Positions 56,881-64,000 of a stretch of 64,000 nucleotides of DNA are shown piece by piece (position 1 is the first letter of the stretch; each line of letters starts with the position of its first letter). The notes below the pieces were generated by a model. The model worked only from the letters and a program-made list of their open reading frames with translations. It had not been told where the DNA came from and searched no databases. Source of the DNA: UBA6398 sp963660485 (GTDB lineage Bacteria; Bacteroidota; Bacteroidia; Bacteroidales; Bacteroidaceae); contig CAVKYH010000003.1 of NCBI GenBank assembly GCA_963660485.1, positions 1-64,000 on the forward strand, given 5' to 3'. A program made the translations under genes and the position numbers.

Positions 56881-58497
56881 ATGGCAAGATTTCAGAAGTC
56901 AGATTTGGAAGCAAAATACGGAATCACCGGAACTACCGAGGTTCTCTATAATCCTTCCTATGAGGTATTGTTCAATGAAGAAACAAAACCTGAACTCACA
57001 GGCTACGACAAAGGTCAGGAAACTGAACTTGGCGCTGTAAATGTAATGACCGGTATCTACACCGGACGCTCACCTAAAGACAAATTCATCGTTGACGATG
57101 AGAATTCACACGATACTGTATGGTGGGATTCCGAAGAATATCATAACGACAACCATCGCGCAAGCCAGGCAACCTGGGATACACTCAAAGAACTCGCAAA
57201 GAAAGAACTCTCAAACAAGAAACTCTATGTAGTTGACGGTTTCTGCGGCGCAAACAAAGACACCCGCATGAAAGTTCGCTTCATCGTGGAAGTAGCATGG
57301 CAGGCACATTTCGTAACAAACATGTTTATCCGTCCGCAAAGCGAGGAGGATTTCGAACAAGAGCCCGACTTCGTGGTTTACAATGCTTCGAAAGCTAAAG
57401 TAGAAAACTGGAAAGAGCTCGGACTTCACTCCGAAACTGCTGTTCTCTTCAATGTAACTTCAAAGGAACAGATTATCCTCAACACATGGTACGGCGGAGA
57501 AATGAAGAAAGGTATGTTCTCTATGCAGAACTACTTCCTTCCTCTCAAGGGCATCGCTTCTATGCACTGCTCTGCCAACACCGACAAAAACGGCGAGAAC
57601 ACTGCTATTTTCTTCGGCCTTTCAGGAACCGGCAAAACCACTCTTTCGACCGACCCGAAGCGTAAACTTATCGGCGACGACGAACATGGATGGGACGACA
57701 ACGGCGTATTCAACCTCGAAGGTGGCTGCTACGCAAAGGTTATCAACCTTGACGCACAGGCTGAGCCTGATATCTACAACGCAATCCGCCGCGACGCTCT
57801 TCTCGAGAACGTTACTGTTGACGCAGAAGGCAAGATTGATTTCGCTGACAAGAGCGTAACCGAGAACACCCGCGTATCTTATCCTATCTACCACATCAAG
57901 AATATCGTTCGCCCCGTATCTCACGGACCCGCTGCTAAGCAAGTGATTTTCTTGAGCGCAGACGCATTCGGCGTTCTTCCTCCCGTGTCAATCCTCACAC
58001 CGGAACAGACAAAATACTACTTCCTCTCCGGCTTCACAGCTAAGCTTGCAGGCACAGAGCGCGGCATCACCGAGCCTACTCCTACATTCTCGGCTTGCTT
58101 CGGCCAGGCATTCCTCGAGCTTCACCCCACAAAATATGCTGAAGAACTCGTTGCCCACATGGAGAAGAGCGGTGCAAAAGCATATCTCGTTAACACCGGC
58201 TGGAATGGAACAGGCAAGCGCATCTCTATCCGCGACACCCGCGGTATCATCGACGCTATCCTCGACCACTCTATCGATGCTGCTCCCACAAAGACCATTC
58301 CTTTCTTCGACTTCGTTGTTCCTACACAGCTCGAAGGCGTAGATCCCAACATTCTCGACCCGCGCGATACTTACAGCAACGCTGCTGAATGGGAAGAGAA
58401 GGCTAAAGATCTCGCTGCACGCTTCATCAAGAACTTCAAGAAATACGAAGGAAACGAAGCTGGTAAGGCTCTCGTTGCTGCTGGTCCGAAACTCTGA
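56881..58497 (+). CDS. pckA: phosphoenolpyruvate carboxykinase (ATP)
   Basis: Interconverts oxaloacetate plus ATP and phosphoenolpyruvate plus CO2 plus ADP. In Bacteroidales fermenting sugars it mainly runs toward oxaloacetate, feeding malate dehydrogenase (also in this window). The 538-residue product has GRSPKDKFIVDD, the P-loop GLSGTGKTT (from 246, K252), the metal-site DDEHGWDD and FLSADAFGVLPP. The codon mix is more T-ending and uniform than in neighbours, suggesting high expression. It is a single-gene unit with a strong terminator. Confidence 0.97.
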   Translation: MARFQKSDLEAKYGITGTTEVLYNPSYEVLFNEETKPELTGYDKGQETELGAVNVMTGIYTGRSPKDKFIVDDENSHDTVWWDSEEYHNDNHRASQATWDTLKELAKKELSNKKLYVVDGFCGANKDTRMKVRFIVEVAWQAHFVTNMFIRPQSEEDFEQEPDFVVYNASKAKVENWKELGLHSETAVLFNVTSKEQIILNTWYGGEMKKGMFSMQNYFLPLKGIASMHCSANTDKNGENTAIFFGLSGTGKTTLSTDPKRKLIGDDEHGWDDNGVFNLEGGCYAKVINLDAQAEPDIYNAIRRDALLENVTVDAEGKIDFADKSVTENTRVSYPIYHIKNIVRPVSHGPAAKQVIFLSADAFGVLPPVSILTPEQTKYYFLSGFTAKLAGTERGITEPTPTFSACFGQAFLELHPTKYAEELVAHMEKSGAKAYLVNTGWNGTGKRISIRDTRGIIDAILDHSIDAAPTKTIPFFDFVVPTQLEGVDPNILDPRDTYSNAAEWEEKAKDLAARFIKNFKKYEGNEAGKALVAAGPKL

Positions 58498-58523
58498 TTT
58501 CACAGTAAAAAGGATTTATAACG

Positions 58524-58559
58524 TAAATCCCCGTAGCCCAAAAGGTTACGGGGATTTTT
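58524..58559 (+). terminator. intrinsic terminator of pckA
   Basis: AATCCCCGTA pairs with TTACGGGGATT across a short loop, followed by T residues, about 27 bases after the stop. Confidence 0.9.
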
Positions 58560-58581
58560 CATATCCCGCCAAATATGGGCT

Positions 58582-58668
58582 AAACGAGATGCGTCGGAAT
58601 TTAAATTACATGGCCCGGAGTTTAAATTAGATGCCTTGGAATTTTTACGACAACGCATCTCGTTTTTT
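58582..58668. repeat. 21-bp-period mosaic array, copy R18
   Basis: The words AGATGCGTCGG, ACATGGCCCGG and AGATGCCTTGG follow one another with AATTTAAATT or GTTTAAATT linkers, then ATTTTTACGACAACGCATCTCG. Word order and orientation are opposite to most copies. Confidence 0.9.
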
Positions 58669-58802
58669 CGGCTATTATCATACCCCTTACGCGAACCGTT
58701 TTCAGGCGATGCACAAGCCGCATTTTCGTTCTCGAAAGCCGGGCATTTTAACAGACAATAAAAATATTTCGCATTTTTTGCTCCGCGTATTCTTTTAAAC
58801 GA

Positions 58803-58810
58803 TATATTTG
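58803..58810 (+). promoter_or_regulatory. -7 element TATATTTG of the small acidic protein gene
   Basis: A TAnnTTTG match 23 bases before ATG 58834. Confidence 0.6.
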
Positions 58811-58833
58811 CATGCAGATCAATACATGAAAAT

Positions 58834-59136
58834 ATGAATTTCTTTGAAGCATTTTTAGGAATCAAGATGCTTGACAAACTGTTCAAGCACCAAAAGCCTT
58901 CAAGGCGGGTTACGGATTTCGGCGATCCCGGTCCAAAAATCGATTATCGCCATGAAGATTACGACAGCGACGGTTTTGATTTCAACGACGACGGATACAC
59001 GGACGATTATGATATCCACACCCGCCACAATTCGGGATTAGGCTCTGCCGGCAACAATTTCAGATTTGGCGACGACGACTACCGCGACAGCCGTTCGAGC
59101 TACAGCTACAACGACGACCGCGAAGACGACTGGTAA
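58834..59136 (+). CDS. small aspartate-rich protein, unknown function
   Basis: The 100-residue product starts with an amphipathic or weakly hydrophobic helix (NFFEAFLGIKMLDKLFK). It continues as a very acidic, Asp/Tyr/Gly-rich and probably disordered chain (DYDSDGFDFNDDGYTDDYD, then DDDYRDSRSSYSYNDD). I recognise no family. A good promoter directly upstream and a clean start support it as real. Cation binding or an acidic partner-binding tail are possible but unsupported. Confidence 0.6.
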   Translation: MNFFEAFLGIKMLDKLFKHQKPSRRVTDFGDPGPKIDYRHEDYDSDGFDFNDDGYTDDYDIHTRHNSGLGSAGNNFRFGDDDYRDSRSSYSYNDDREDDW

Positions 59137-59316
59137 CAGCCCCACAGGGCGCGCTATGTCTTGAAGCAACAAGACCGTTGCCGCAACACTCTTGCCCCTA
59201 AGGCTTCGCCGCGAAATCATATCCCTTACAGTTCTCCGCGAATATGATGCCGTTTCAACGGTATCAAGCCTATTTGTGGCAATTTGCGCTTTTTGTGCAA
59301 AAAATATGGCAAAAAG
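59137..59316. other. non-coding stretch before the trp promoter
   Basis: No gene or array copy seen. Short imperfect inverted repeats occur (for example GCCGTTTCAACGG) but none with a terminator tail. Confidence 0.5.
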
Positions 59317-59347
59317 TTTGGAGTTTATCAACAAATGCGTAATTTTG
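59317..59347 (+). promoter_or_regulatory. complete Bacteroidota promoter of the trp operon
   Basis: TTTG (59317-59320), exactly 19 bases, then TAATTTTG (59340-59347). Transcription should begin near 59354, 28 bases before the leader-peptide ATG. Confidence 0.85.
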
Positions 59348-59381
59348 CAACTGCATTAAAGCATACTAAAAAGTAAAGACA

Positions 59382-59444
59382 ATGTTTGGAATGGTCAATA
59401 ATTTTTGGTGGTGGCGCTTGAGAATCAACGGTTCGCAAGTGTAA
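59382..59444 (+). CDS. tryptophan attenuator leader peptide (20 codons)
   Basis: Reads MFGMVNNFWWWRLRINGSQV with a TAA at 59442. Three consecutive tryptophan codons at positions 9-11 are the hallmark of a trp leader. It lies between the trp promoter and trpB and is followed at once by the AGGCTCG arm of the antiterminator. A ribosome stalled at the WWW codons would stop short of that arm and leave it free to pair downstream. Confidence 0.93.
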   Translation: MFGMVNNFWWWRLRINGSQV

Positions 59445-59524
59445 AGGCTCGTATGCATAAATCAAGAAGCAAACAACAGAAATATAGAGGCCCGCTGCAC
59501 TTGCAGCGAGCCTCAAATTTTATA
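59445..59524 (+). promoter_or_regulatory. trp attenuator: alternative hairpins
   Basis: The terminator-side hairpin pairs GAGGCCCGCTGC (59487-59498) with GCAGCGAGCCTC (59503-59514), a 12-bp stem with one mismatch and an ACTT loop, followed by AAATTTTAT. AGGCTCG (59445-59451), just after the leader stop codon, can instead pair perfectly with CGAGCCT (59507-59513) and so break that hairpin. The stalled ribosome at the Trp codons leaves this arm free, whereas a ribosome reaching the stop codon covers it. Confidence 0.85.
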
Positions 59525-59555
59525 ACAGCATAACAACAAACAAAAACATAAAGAT

Positions 59556-60740
59556 ATGGCACAATATTCAGTGGACGAAAGAGGCTACTACGGCGTATAC
59601 GGCGGAGCGTATGTTCCGGAAATCCTGCACGGTTGCGTGGAAGAACTTCGCCGCAACTATCTCAACATAATAGAGAGCGAAGAATTCCAAAAAGAGTTTA
59701 TGGGACTCCTGCGCGATTACGCCGGCCGCCCGTCTCCCCTCTATCTCGCCAACCGTCTGAGCCAACACTACGGCTGCACGATATACCTGAAGCGCGAAGA
59801 CCTCAACCATACGGGGGCACACAAGATAAACAACGCCCTCGGACAAGTGTTGCTCGCTGAAAAACTGGGCAAAAAGCGAATCGTGGCCGAAACCGGCGCA
59901 GGTCAGCACGGCGTTGCCACAGCCACTGTGTGCGCCCTCAGAAATCTTCCGTGCACCGTCTATATGGGAGCTACCGATGTGGAACGTCAGCACCTCAATG
60001 TGGAGAAGATGAAAATGCTCGGGGCAACTGTGGTGCCCGTAACCTCGGGCAACAAAACTTTGAAGGACGCAACAAACGAAGCTATCCGCGACTGGTGTTG
60101 CCACCCCGAAGACACCCACTACGTTATCGGTTCTACTGTAGGCCCTCACCCTTATCCCGACATGGTGGCGCGTTTGCAGTCGGTGATAAGCGCAGAAATA
60201 AAATACCAGCTGCAACAACACACGGGCAAAAGCAATCCCGACTATCTCATTGCCTGTGTGGGCGGCGGCAGCAATGCAGCCGGAACGATTTACCACTATC
60301 TCGACGACGCCGAAGTGAAGATAATTCTTGCCGAAGCCGGAGGAAAAGGCGTTGATACCCCCTACTCCGCCGCCACAATAGCCCTCGGTCGCCCCGGTGT
60401 GCTTCATGGTTCGTATTCGCTCGTGATACAAAACGAAGACGGGCAGATAACGGAGCCCTACAGTGTGTCGGCAGGCCTCGACTATCCGGGAGTGGGACCG
60501 ATGCACGCCAATCTCGCACGCGAACATAGGGCAACCGTCGTTCCGATAAACGACGACGAAGCTCTGAAAGCCGCACAACTGCTCACGAAAATCGAAGGAA
60601 TTATTCCCGCGCTCGAATCAGCCCACGCACTTGCGGCTCTCGAGAAAATAAACTTCAAGAAAGACGACCTGGTGGTGCTCACCGTTTCGGGCCGCGGCGA
60701 CAAGGATATGGAAACATACATGAAATATTTTAAGGACTAA
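59556..60740 (+). CDS. trpB: tryptophan synthase beta subunit
   Basis: Joins indole and serine to tryptophan with PLP. The 394-residue product has YGGAYVPEIL, the Schiff-base lysine K90 in NHTGAHKINNALGQ, ETGAGQHGVA and GGGSNAAG. This is the classical TrpB1 type that pairs with TrpA. It is first in the operon, ahead of trpE, an order typical of Bacteroidota; trpF and trpA presumably lie beyond the window edge. Confidence 0.96.
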   Translation: MAQYSVDERGYYGVYGGAYVPEILHGCVEELRRNYLNIIESEEFQKEFMGLLRDYAGRPSPLYLANRLSQHYGCTIYLKREDLNHTGAHKINNALGQVLLAEKLGKKRIVAETGAGQHGVATATVCALRNLPCTVYMGATDVERQHLNVEKMKMLGATVVPVTSGNKTLKDATNEAIRDWCCHPEDTHYVIGSTVGPHPYPDMVARLQSVISAEIKYQLQQHTGKSNPDYLIACVGGGSNAAGTIYHYLDDAEVKIILAEAGGKGVDTPYSAATIALGRPGVLHGSYSLVIQNEDGQITEPYSVSAGLDYPGVGPMHANLAREHRATVVPINDDEALKAAQLLTKIEGIIPALESAHALAALEKINFKKDDLVVLTVSGRGDKDMETYMKYFKD

Positions 60741-60744
60741 GGCT

Positions 60745-62157
60745 ATGAACACATTCAAATATACCACAACGGTAAAAGTGTTGCCCGGAGATATCCACAC
60801 TCCCGTTACCACATACCTCAAAGTGCGCGACATTTTTCCGCAAAGCGCACTCATGGAAAGTTCCGACTATCACGGCGGCGAAAACGGGCGCTCCTTTATA
60901 GCCCTCGACCCTATCGCAAAAATTTCGGTGAGTCATGGCTACGCCACCGCCGTATATCCCGACGGCTCCGAGGACACAACGAAACTCAACGACACAGACA
61001 ACCGCATCGAGGACGCAATTTCGACATTCCTCAAACGGTTTGATATCACCGGCGAAGACTCCAACTATTGCGGCCTCTATGGGTTTACATCGTTCAACGT
61101 AGTGAGATACACCGAGAACATAAACATCAAAGACAGCACGGCTTCGAGAAACGACGCGCCCGACCTATTATATATATTATATAGGTATATAATCGTATTC
61201 AAAGGCTTCCGCCACGAAATGGAAATCGTTTCGCTCAACGGAGACGGCAAAGACGAAACCCCAAGAATAACCGAAGCAATAAACAGCAACAAGATGCGCG
61301 TTTATCCGTTCCGTTCCGTGGGCGAAACAACGAGTCCACTCACCGACGACGAGCACCGCGAAAACATTCGCAAGGGAATAAAACACTGCCTGCGCGGAGA
61401 TGTTTTCCAGGTAGTCATATCACGTAGGTTTGAACAGCATTACGACGGCGACGATTTCAACCTCTATCGCGCCCTGCGCCGCATCAATCCATCGCCATAT
61501 CTGTTCTATTTCGATTTCGGAGCGTTCCGCATCTTCGGATCTTCGCCCGAAACCCACTACCGTGTGGAAGGAAACACCGCATATATAGACCCTATCGCAG
61601 GAACAACGCGGCGAACCGGCGACAAAAAGACTGACGATGCGCTCACAGAGGCTCTGCTCAAAAATCCAAAGGAGAACGCCGAGCACGTGATGCTTGTAGA
61701 TTTGGCACGAAACGACCTCAGCCGCAATTGCCACGATGTAAACGTGGAATTCTTCCGTGAACCGCAATATTATAGCCATGTAATACACCTTGTGAGCCGT
61801 GTGTCGGGAAAACTAAACGACAACGCAAACACCATAAAGGCTTTCATGGATACTTTCCCGGCCGGAACATTAAGCGGAGCGCCCAAAGTGAGAGCTATGC
61901 AGATTATCAGCGAATACGAACCGCACAACAGAGGCGCATACGGCGGTTGCATCGGATTTATAGGCTTTAACGGCAATCTTAACCAGGCTATCACGATACG
62001 CACATTCGTTAGCCGCAACAACACGCTCTGGTTTCAGGCAGGCGGCGGCATAGTTGCTAAAAGCGATGTGGAACAAGAACTACAGGAAGTGAACAATAAA
62101 CTCGGCGCCCTCAAAGCTGCGATAATCGCTGCCACAGAAGATACCGACAAACTCTAA
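60745..62157 (+). CDS. trpE: anthranilate synthase component I
   Basis: Forms anthranilate from chorismate with the TrpG glutaminase. The 470-residue product has the chorismate-binding motifs VVISRRFEQHY, DPIAGTTRRTGDKK, MLVDLARNDLSRNC, FPAGTLSGAPKVRAM and FQAGGGIVAKS. The N-terminal stretch SALMESSD corresponds to the LLES element of the tryptophan feedback site, so the enzyme is probably inhibited by tryptophan. It starts 4 bp after trpB. Confidence 0.95.
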   Translation: MNTFKYTTTVKVLPGDIHTPVTTYLKVRDIFPQSALMESSDYHGGENGRSFIALDPIAKISVSHGYATAVYPDGSEDTTKLNDTDNRIEDAISTFLKRFDITGEDSNYCGLYGFTSFNVVRYTENINIKDSTASRNDAPDLLYILYRYIIVFKGFRHEMEIVSLNGDGKDETPRITEAINSNKMRVYPFRSVGETTSPLTDDEHRENIRKGIKHCLRGDVFQVVISRRFEQHYDGDDFNLYRALRRINPSPYLFYFDFGAFRIFGSSPETHYRVEGNTAYIDPIAGTTRRTGDKKTDDALTEALLKNPKENAEHVMLVDLARNDLSRNCHDVNVEFFREPQYYSHVIHLVSRVSGKLNDNANTIKAFMDTFPAGTLSGAPKVRAMQIISEYEPHNRGAYGGCIGFIGFNGNLNQAITIRTFVSRNNTLWFQAGGGIVAKSDVEQELQEVNNKLGALKAAIIAATEDTDKL

Positions 62158-62169
62158 AAGCATTCGAAC

Positions 62170-62733
62170 ATGAACATTTGCATTATAGACAACTACGACT
62201 CTTTTACATACAATTTGAGCCACGCCGTGAAAGCACTGGGAGCAAAAGTTACCGTGCTGCGGAACGACAAATTCGAAATCGGAGCTCTTGAAGAATTCGA
62301 CAAACTTATTCTATCGCCCGGGCCGGGAATTCCAAGCGAAGCCGGACTTCTGACCGAAGTTGTGAAGCAATATTCCGGCAAGAAGCCTATTCTCGGCGTT
62401 TGCCTGGGAGAACAGGCAATCGGCGAGGTATTTGGCGGCACGCTCATCAATCTTACAGAAGTTTACCACGGAGTTCAGACGCCCGTTGACATAGTTGCCG
62501 ACGACTACATCTTCTCGAATCTTCCCAAAGAGATTAAAGCGGGGCGCTATCATTCGTGGGTGGTAGGAAACGAAGGCTTCCCGGACGTTCTTGAAGTAAC
62601 GGCGCGCAGCAAAGAAGGCTACATAATGGCCCTGCGTCATAAAACGTTCGACGTGCACGGCATACAGTTTCACCCGGAATCAGTATTGACGCCCGACGGA
62701 CTGACTATAATCGGAAACTTCCTGAACCATTAG
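62170..62733 (+). CDS. trpG: anthranilate synthase component II (glutamine amidotransferase)
   Basis: Supplies ammonia to TrpE. The 187-residue class I glutaminase has IIDNYDSFTYNL and LSPGPGIPSEAG. The nucleophile cysteine lies in GVCLGEQ, in place of the common GVCLGHQ, and the histidine-glutamate pair in GIQFHPESVLT. The sequence is equally like PabA, and no other PabA is seen near pabBC, so it may serve both enzymes. It lies 12 bp after trpE. Confidence 0.94.
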   Translation: MNICIIDNYDSFTYNLSHAVKALGAKVTVLRNDKFEIGALEEFDKLILSPGPGIPSEAGLLTEVVKQYSGKKPILGVCLGEQAIGEVFGGTLINLTEVYHGVQTPVDIVADDYIFSNLPKEIKAGRYHSWVVGNEGFPDVLEVTARSKEGYIMALRHKTFDVHGIQFHPESVLTPDGLTIIGNFLNH

Positions 62734-62756
62734 TAAAAACATCAAGCAAAGCAGCA

Positions 62757-63749
62757 ATGAAAGAGACTCTTATCAAAATACAAAACGGCGGCACGCTGAC
62801 ACAAACAGAGGCCTGCCAAATTCTTATCGATATAAAAGACGGCAAAGTTGAACCTATTCAGCTTGGGGCGCTTCTGGCAATGATAAGCCAGCGCGGAGTT
62901 ACGGTTGACGAGCTTCTCGGTTTTCGCGAAGGGCTTTTACAGACGCGCGTTGCCGTAGATCTTTCCGCCTACGAGCCTATTGATATCGTGGGGACGGGAG
63001 GCGACGGAAAAAACACCTTCAATATTTCCACCTGTTCCTGTTTCGTGGTTGCCGGCGCGGGATATCATGTTGCCAAGCACGGAAATTTCGGCGCCACATC
63101 GGTAAGCGGTGCGAGCAATGTCATAAAAGAACACGGCGTGAACTTCTCTTCCGACCAAGCATTGCTCACAAAATCCATCGAAGAATCGGGAGTGGCATAT
63201 TTGCATGCGCAGCTATTCCATCCGGCAATGAAAAACGTTGCTCCGGTAAGGAAGGCCCTGCAAATTCCAACGGTTTTCAACTTGCTCGGGCCGCTTATCA
63301 ATCCTTCGAAACCCAAGCACCAGCTTCTTGGAGTGGCTAACCTTTCGCAGATGCGCCTTTACTACAACACGCTGACGCGCATCGGAATGAATTTCGCCAT
63401 TGTTACGAGCATGGACGGCTATGACGAAATTTCCTTGACGTCTGATTTTAAGGTTATGACAAACAACTACGAAACTATCTACACTCCTGCCGATTTGGGA
63501 TTCGAGAAATCTCCCGAGGCAAGCCTTTCGGGCGGAAACAATGTGGACGACGCAAAAAAGATATTCGATTCCGTGCTCGACAACTGCGCTACCGTGCCGC
63601 AGAAAAACGCTGTGCTTGCAAACTCGGCCTTTGCCATTCAAACTATAAACTGCAAGCCAATCGCCGAATGCCTTGAAATGGCAAAAGAGTCGCTCGAAAG
63701 CGGAAAAGCATTAGGCGCATTCAAGAAATTCGTTGAGATAAACAGCTAA
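62757..63749 (+). CDS. trpD: anthranilate phosphoribosyltransferase
   Basis: Transfers phosphoribose from PRPP to anthranilate. The 330-residue product has the family motifs DIVGTGGDGKNTFNIST (PRPP loop), KHGNFGATSVSGASNVIKE, HPAMKNVAPVRKAL and FNLLGPLINPS. It lies 23 bp after trpG and 11 bp before trpC. Confidence 0.95.
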   Translation: MKETLIKIQNGGTLTQTEACQILIDIKDGKVEPIQLGALLAMISQRGVTVDELLGFREGLLQTRVAVDLSAYEPIDIVGTGGDGKNTFNISTCSCFVVAGAGYHVAKHGNFGATSVSGASNVIKEHGVNFSSDQALLTKSIEESGVAYLHAQLFHPAMKNVAPVRKALQIPTVFNLLGPLINPSKPKHQLLGVANLSQMRLYYNTLTRIGMNFAIVTSMDGYDEISLTSDFKVMTNNYETIYTPADLGFEKSPEASLSGGNNVDDAKKIFDSVLDNCATVPQKNAVLANSAFAIQTINCKPIAECLEMAKESLESGKALGAFKKFVEINS

Positions 63750-63760
63750 ACATTCCGCTC

Positions 63761-64000
63761 GTGAAAGATATACTTAGAGACATCATCGCCGACAAGCGCG
63801 TGGAAATCGCCGGTCTCAAGCAGAGTGTGAGCATCGACGACCTCTACAATTCCGCCATTGAGCACGAGCACGCGGCTTTCCGCAGTTCCATTGAAAACAC
63901 GCCCAACGGAATTATCGCGGAATTCAAGCGCCGTTCACCTTCGAAGGATTGGATTCATCGCGATGCCAATCCCGGTGATGTTGCGCCGGGATATGAGGAA
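63761..64000 (+). CDS. trpC: indole-3-glycerol-phosphate synthase, 5' part (cut by window end)
   Basis: Eighty codons are visible. The start is a GTG at 63761 (KDILRDIIADKRVEIAGLK). The family motif IIAEFKRRSPSKDWI appears at about residues 51-65, with the conserved E-x-K and S-P-S of the substrate site. It closes the indole ring in tryptophan synthesis. The frame stays open to base 64000. No ATG lies between the trpD stop and this GTG. Confidence 0.9.
   Translation, partial: MKDILRDIIADKRVEIAGLKQSVSIDDLYNSAIEHEHAAFRSSIENTPNGIIAEFKRRSPSKDWIHRDANPGDVAPGYEE

Noticed and set aside
61160..61200. AT-rich near-palindrome (TATTATATATATTATATA region) inside trpE
   Set aside because: It is within conserved coding sequence, is explained by Leu-Tyr-Ile-rich codons and has no promoter or terminator context.

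Overview
The window looks like chromosomal DNA from a Bacteroidota bacterium of the order Bacteroidales, probably a gut commensal. Three things point there. Most genes are preceded by the Bacteroidota -7 element TAnnTTTG rather than a sigma70 box. Several small families are typical of the phylum (DUF4254, DUF5606, the long IspG, a threonine locus with an ApgM-like homoserine kinase, trp order B-E-G-D-C). The secreted glycosidases (GH78 rhamnosidase, GH33 sialidase, a GH28-like beta-helix enzyme) fit a glycan forager. No rRNA, tRNA, CRISPR array, phage or insertion sequence was recognised.

Layout. 0.2-2.8 kb: secreted alpha-L-rhamnosidase. 3.1-3.7 kb: Phd/YefM-RelE/ParE toxin-antitoxin pair between 54-bp direct repeats. 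4-7.7 kb: DUF4254 protein, ispG, mdh. 8-10.1 kb: membrane phosphoesterase and MBL-fold hydrolase. About 10.3 kb: candidate small RNA on the minus strand. 10.5-13.6 kb: RsmF-like methyltransferase converging on pabB-pabC. 14-19.7 kb: thrA, then a threonine-rich attenuator leader, homoserine kinase and thrC. 20-26.4 kb: MalY-type lyase, DUF5606 protein, sialidase, beta-helix hydrolase. 26.4-32.6 kb (minus): lpxH with a DUF59 protein, then a TetR regulator with a 1403-residue HgdC/BadF-type activase. 33-39.4 kb (minus): eno, then gltX-waaA-marC, then xerD. 39.4-44.1 kb: aroQ and an O-methyltransferase, then a tightly coupled cytidylyltransferase-glycosyltransferase-methyltransferase-alcohol dehydrogenase operon. 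44.4-46 kb (minus): membrane protein and LemA. 46.4-56.4 kb: division/cell-wall cluster mraZ-rsmH-ftsL-ftsI-murE-mraY-murD-ftsW. 56.9-58.5 kb: pckA. 59.3-64 kb: attenuator-controlled trpBEGDC, with trpC cut by the window end.

The most striking structure is not a gene. Eighteen short arrays, about one per 3.5 kb, have a strict 21-bp period: an 11-bp GC-rich word followed by a 10-bp AT-rich linker (AATTTAAATT, TATTTAAATA, or a run like CGTAAAAAC). A small alphabet of words and their reverse complements is shuffled between copies. Fourteen arrays lie 3' of at least one gene, two lie between divergent genes, one is cut by the left edge, and one sits in frame inside the C-terminal tail of ftsI, where it is translated. 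Because 21 bp is seven codons, the array reads as a heptapeptide repeat. This resembles the BIME/REP mosaics of enterobacteria in design, but I know of no described family with these words.

Two amino-acid operons carry ribosome-mediated attenuators that can be read directly: a 28-codon leader with ten threonines before the homoserine kinase-thrC pair, and a 20-codon leader with three consecutive tryptophans before trpB, followed by mutually exclusive hairpins. The pab pair has no pabA here, so trpG may serve both pathways.
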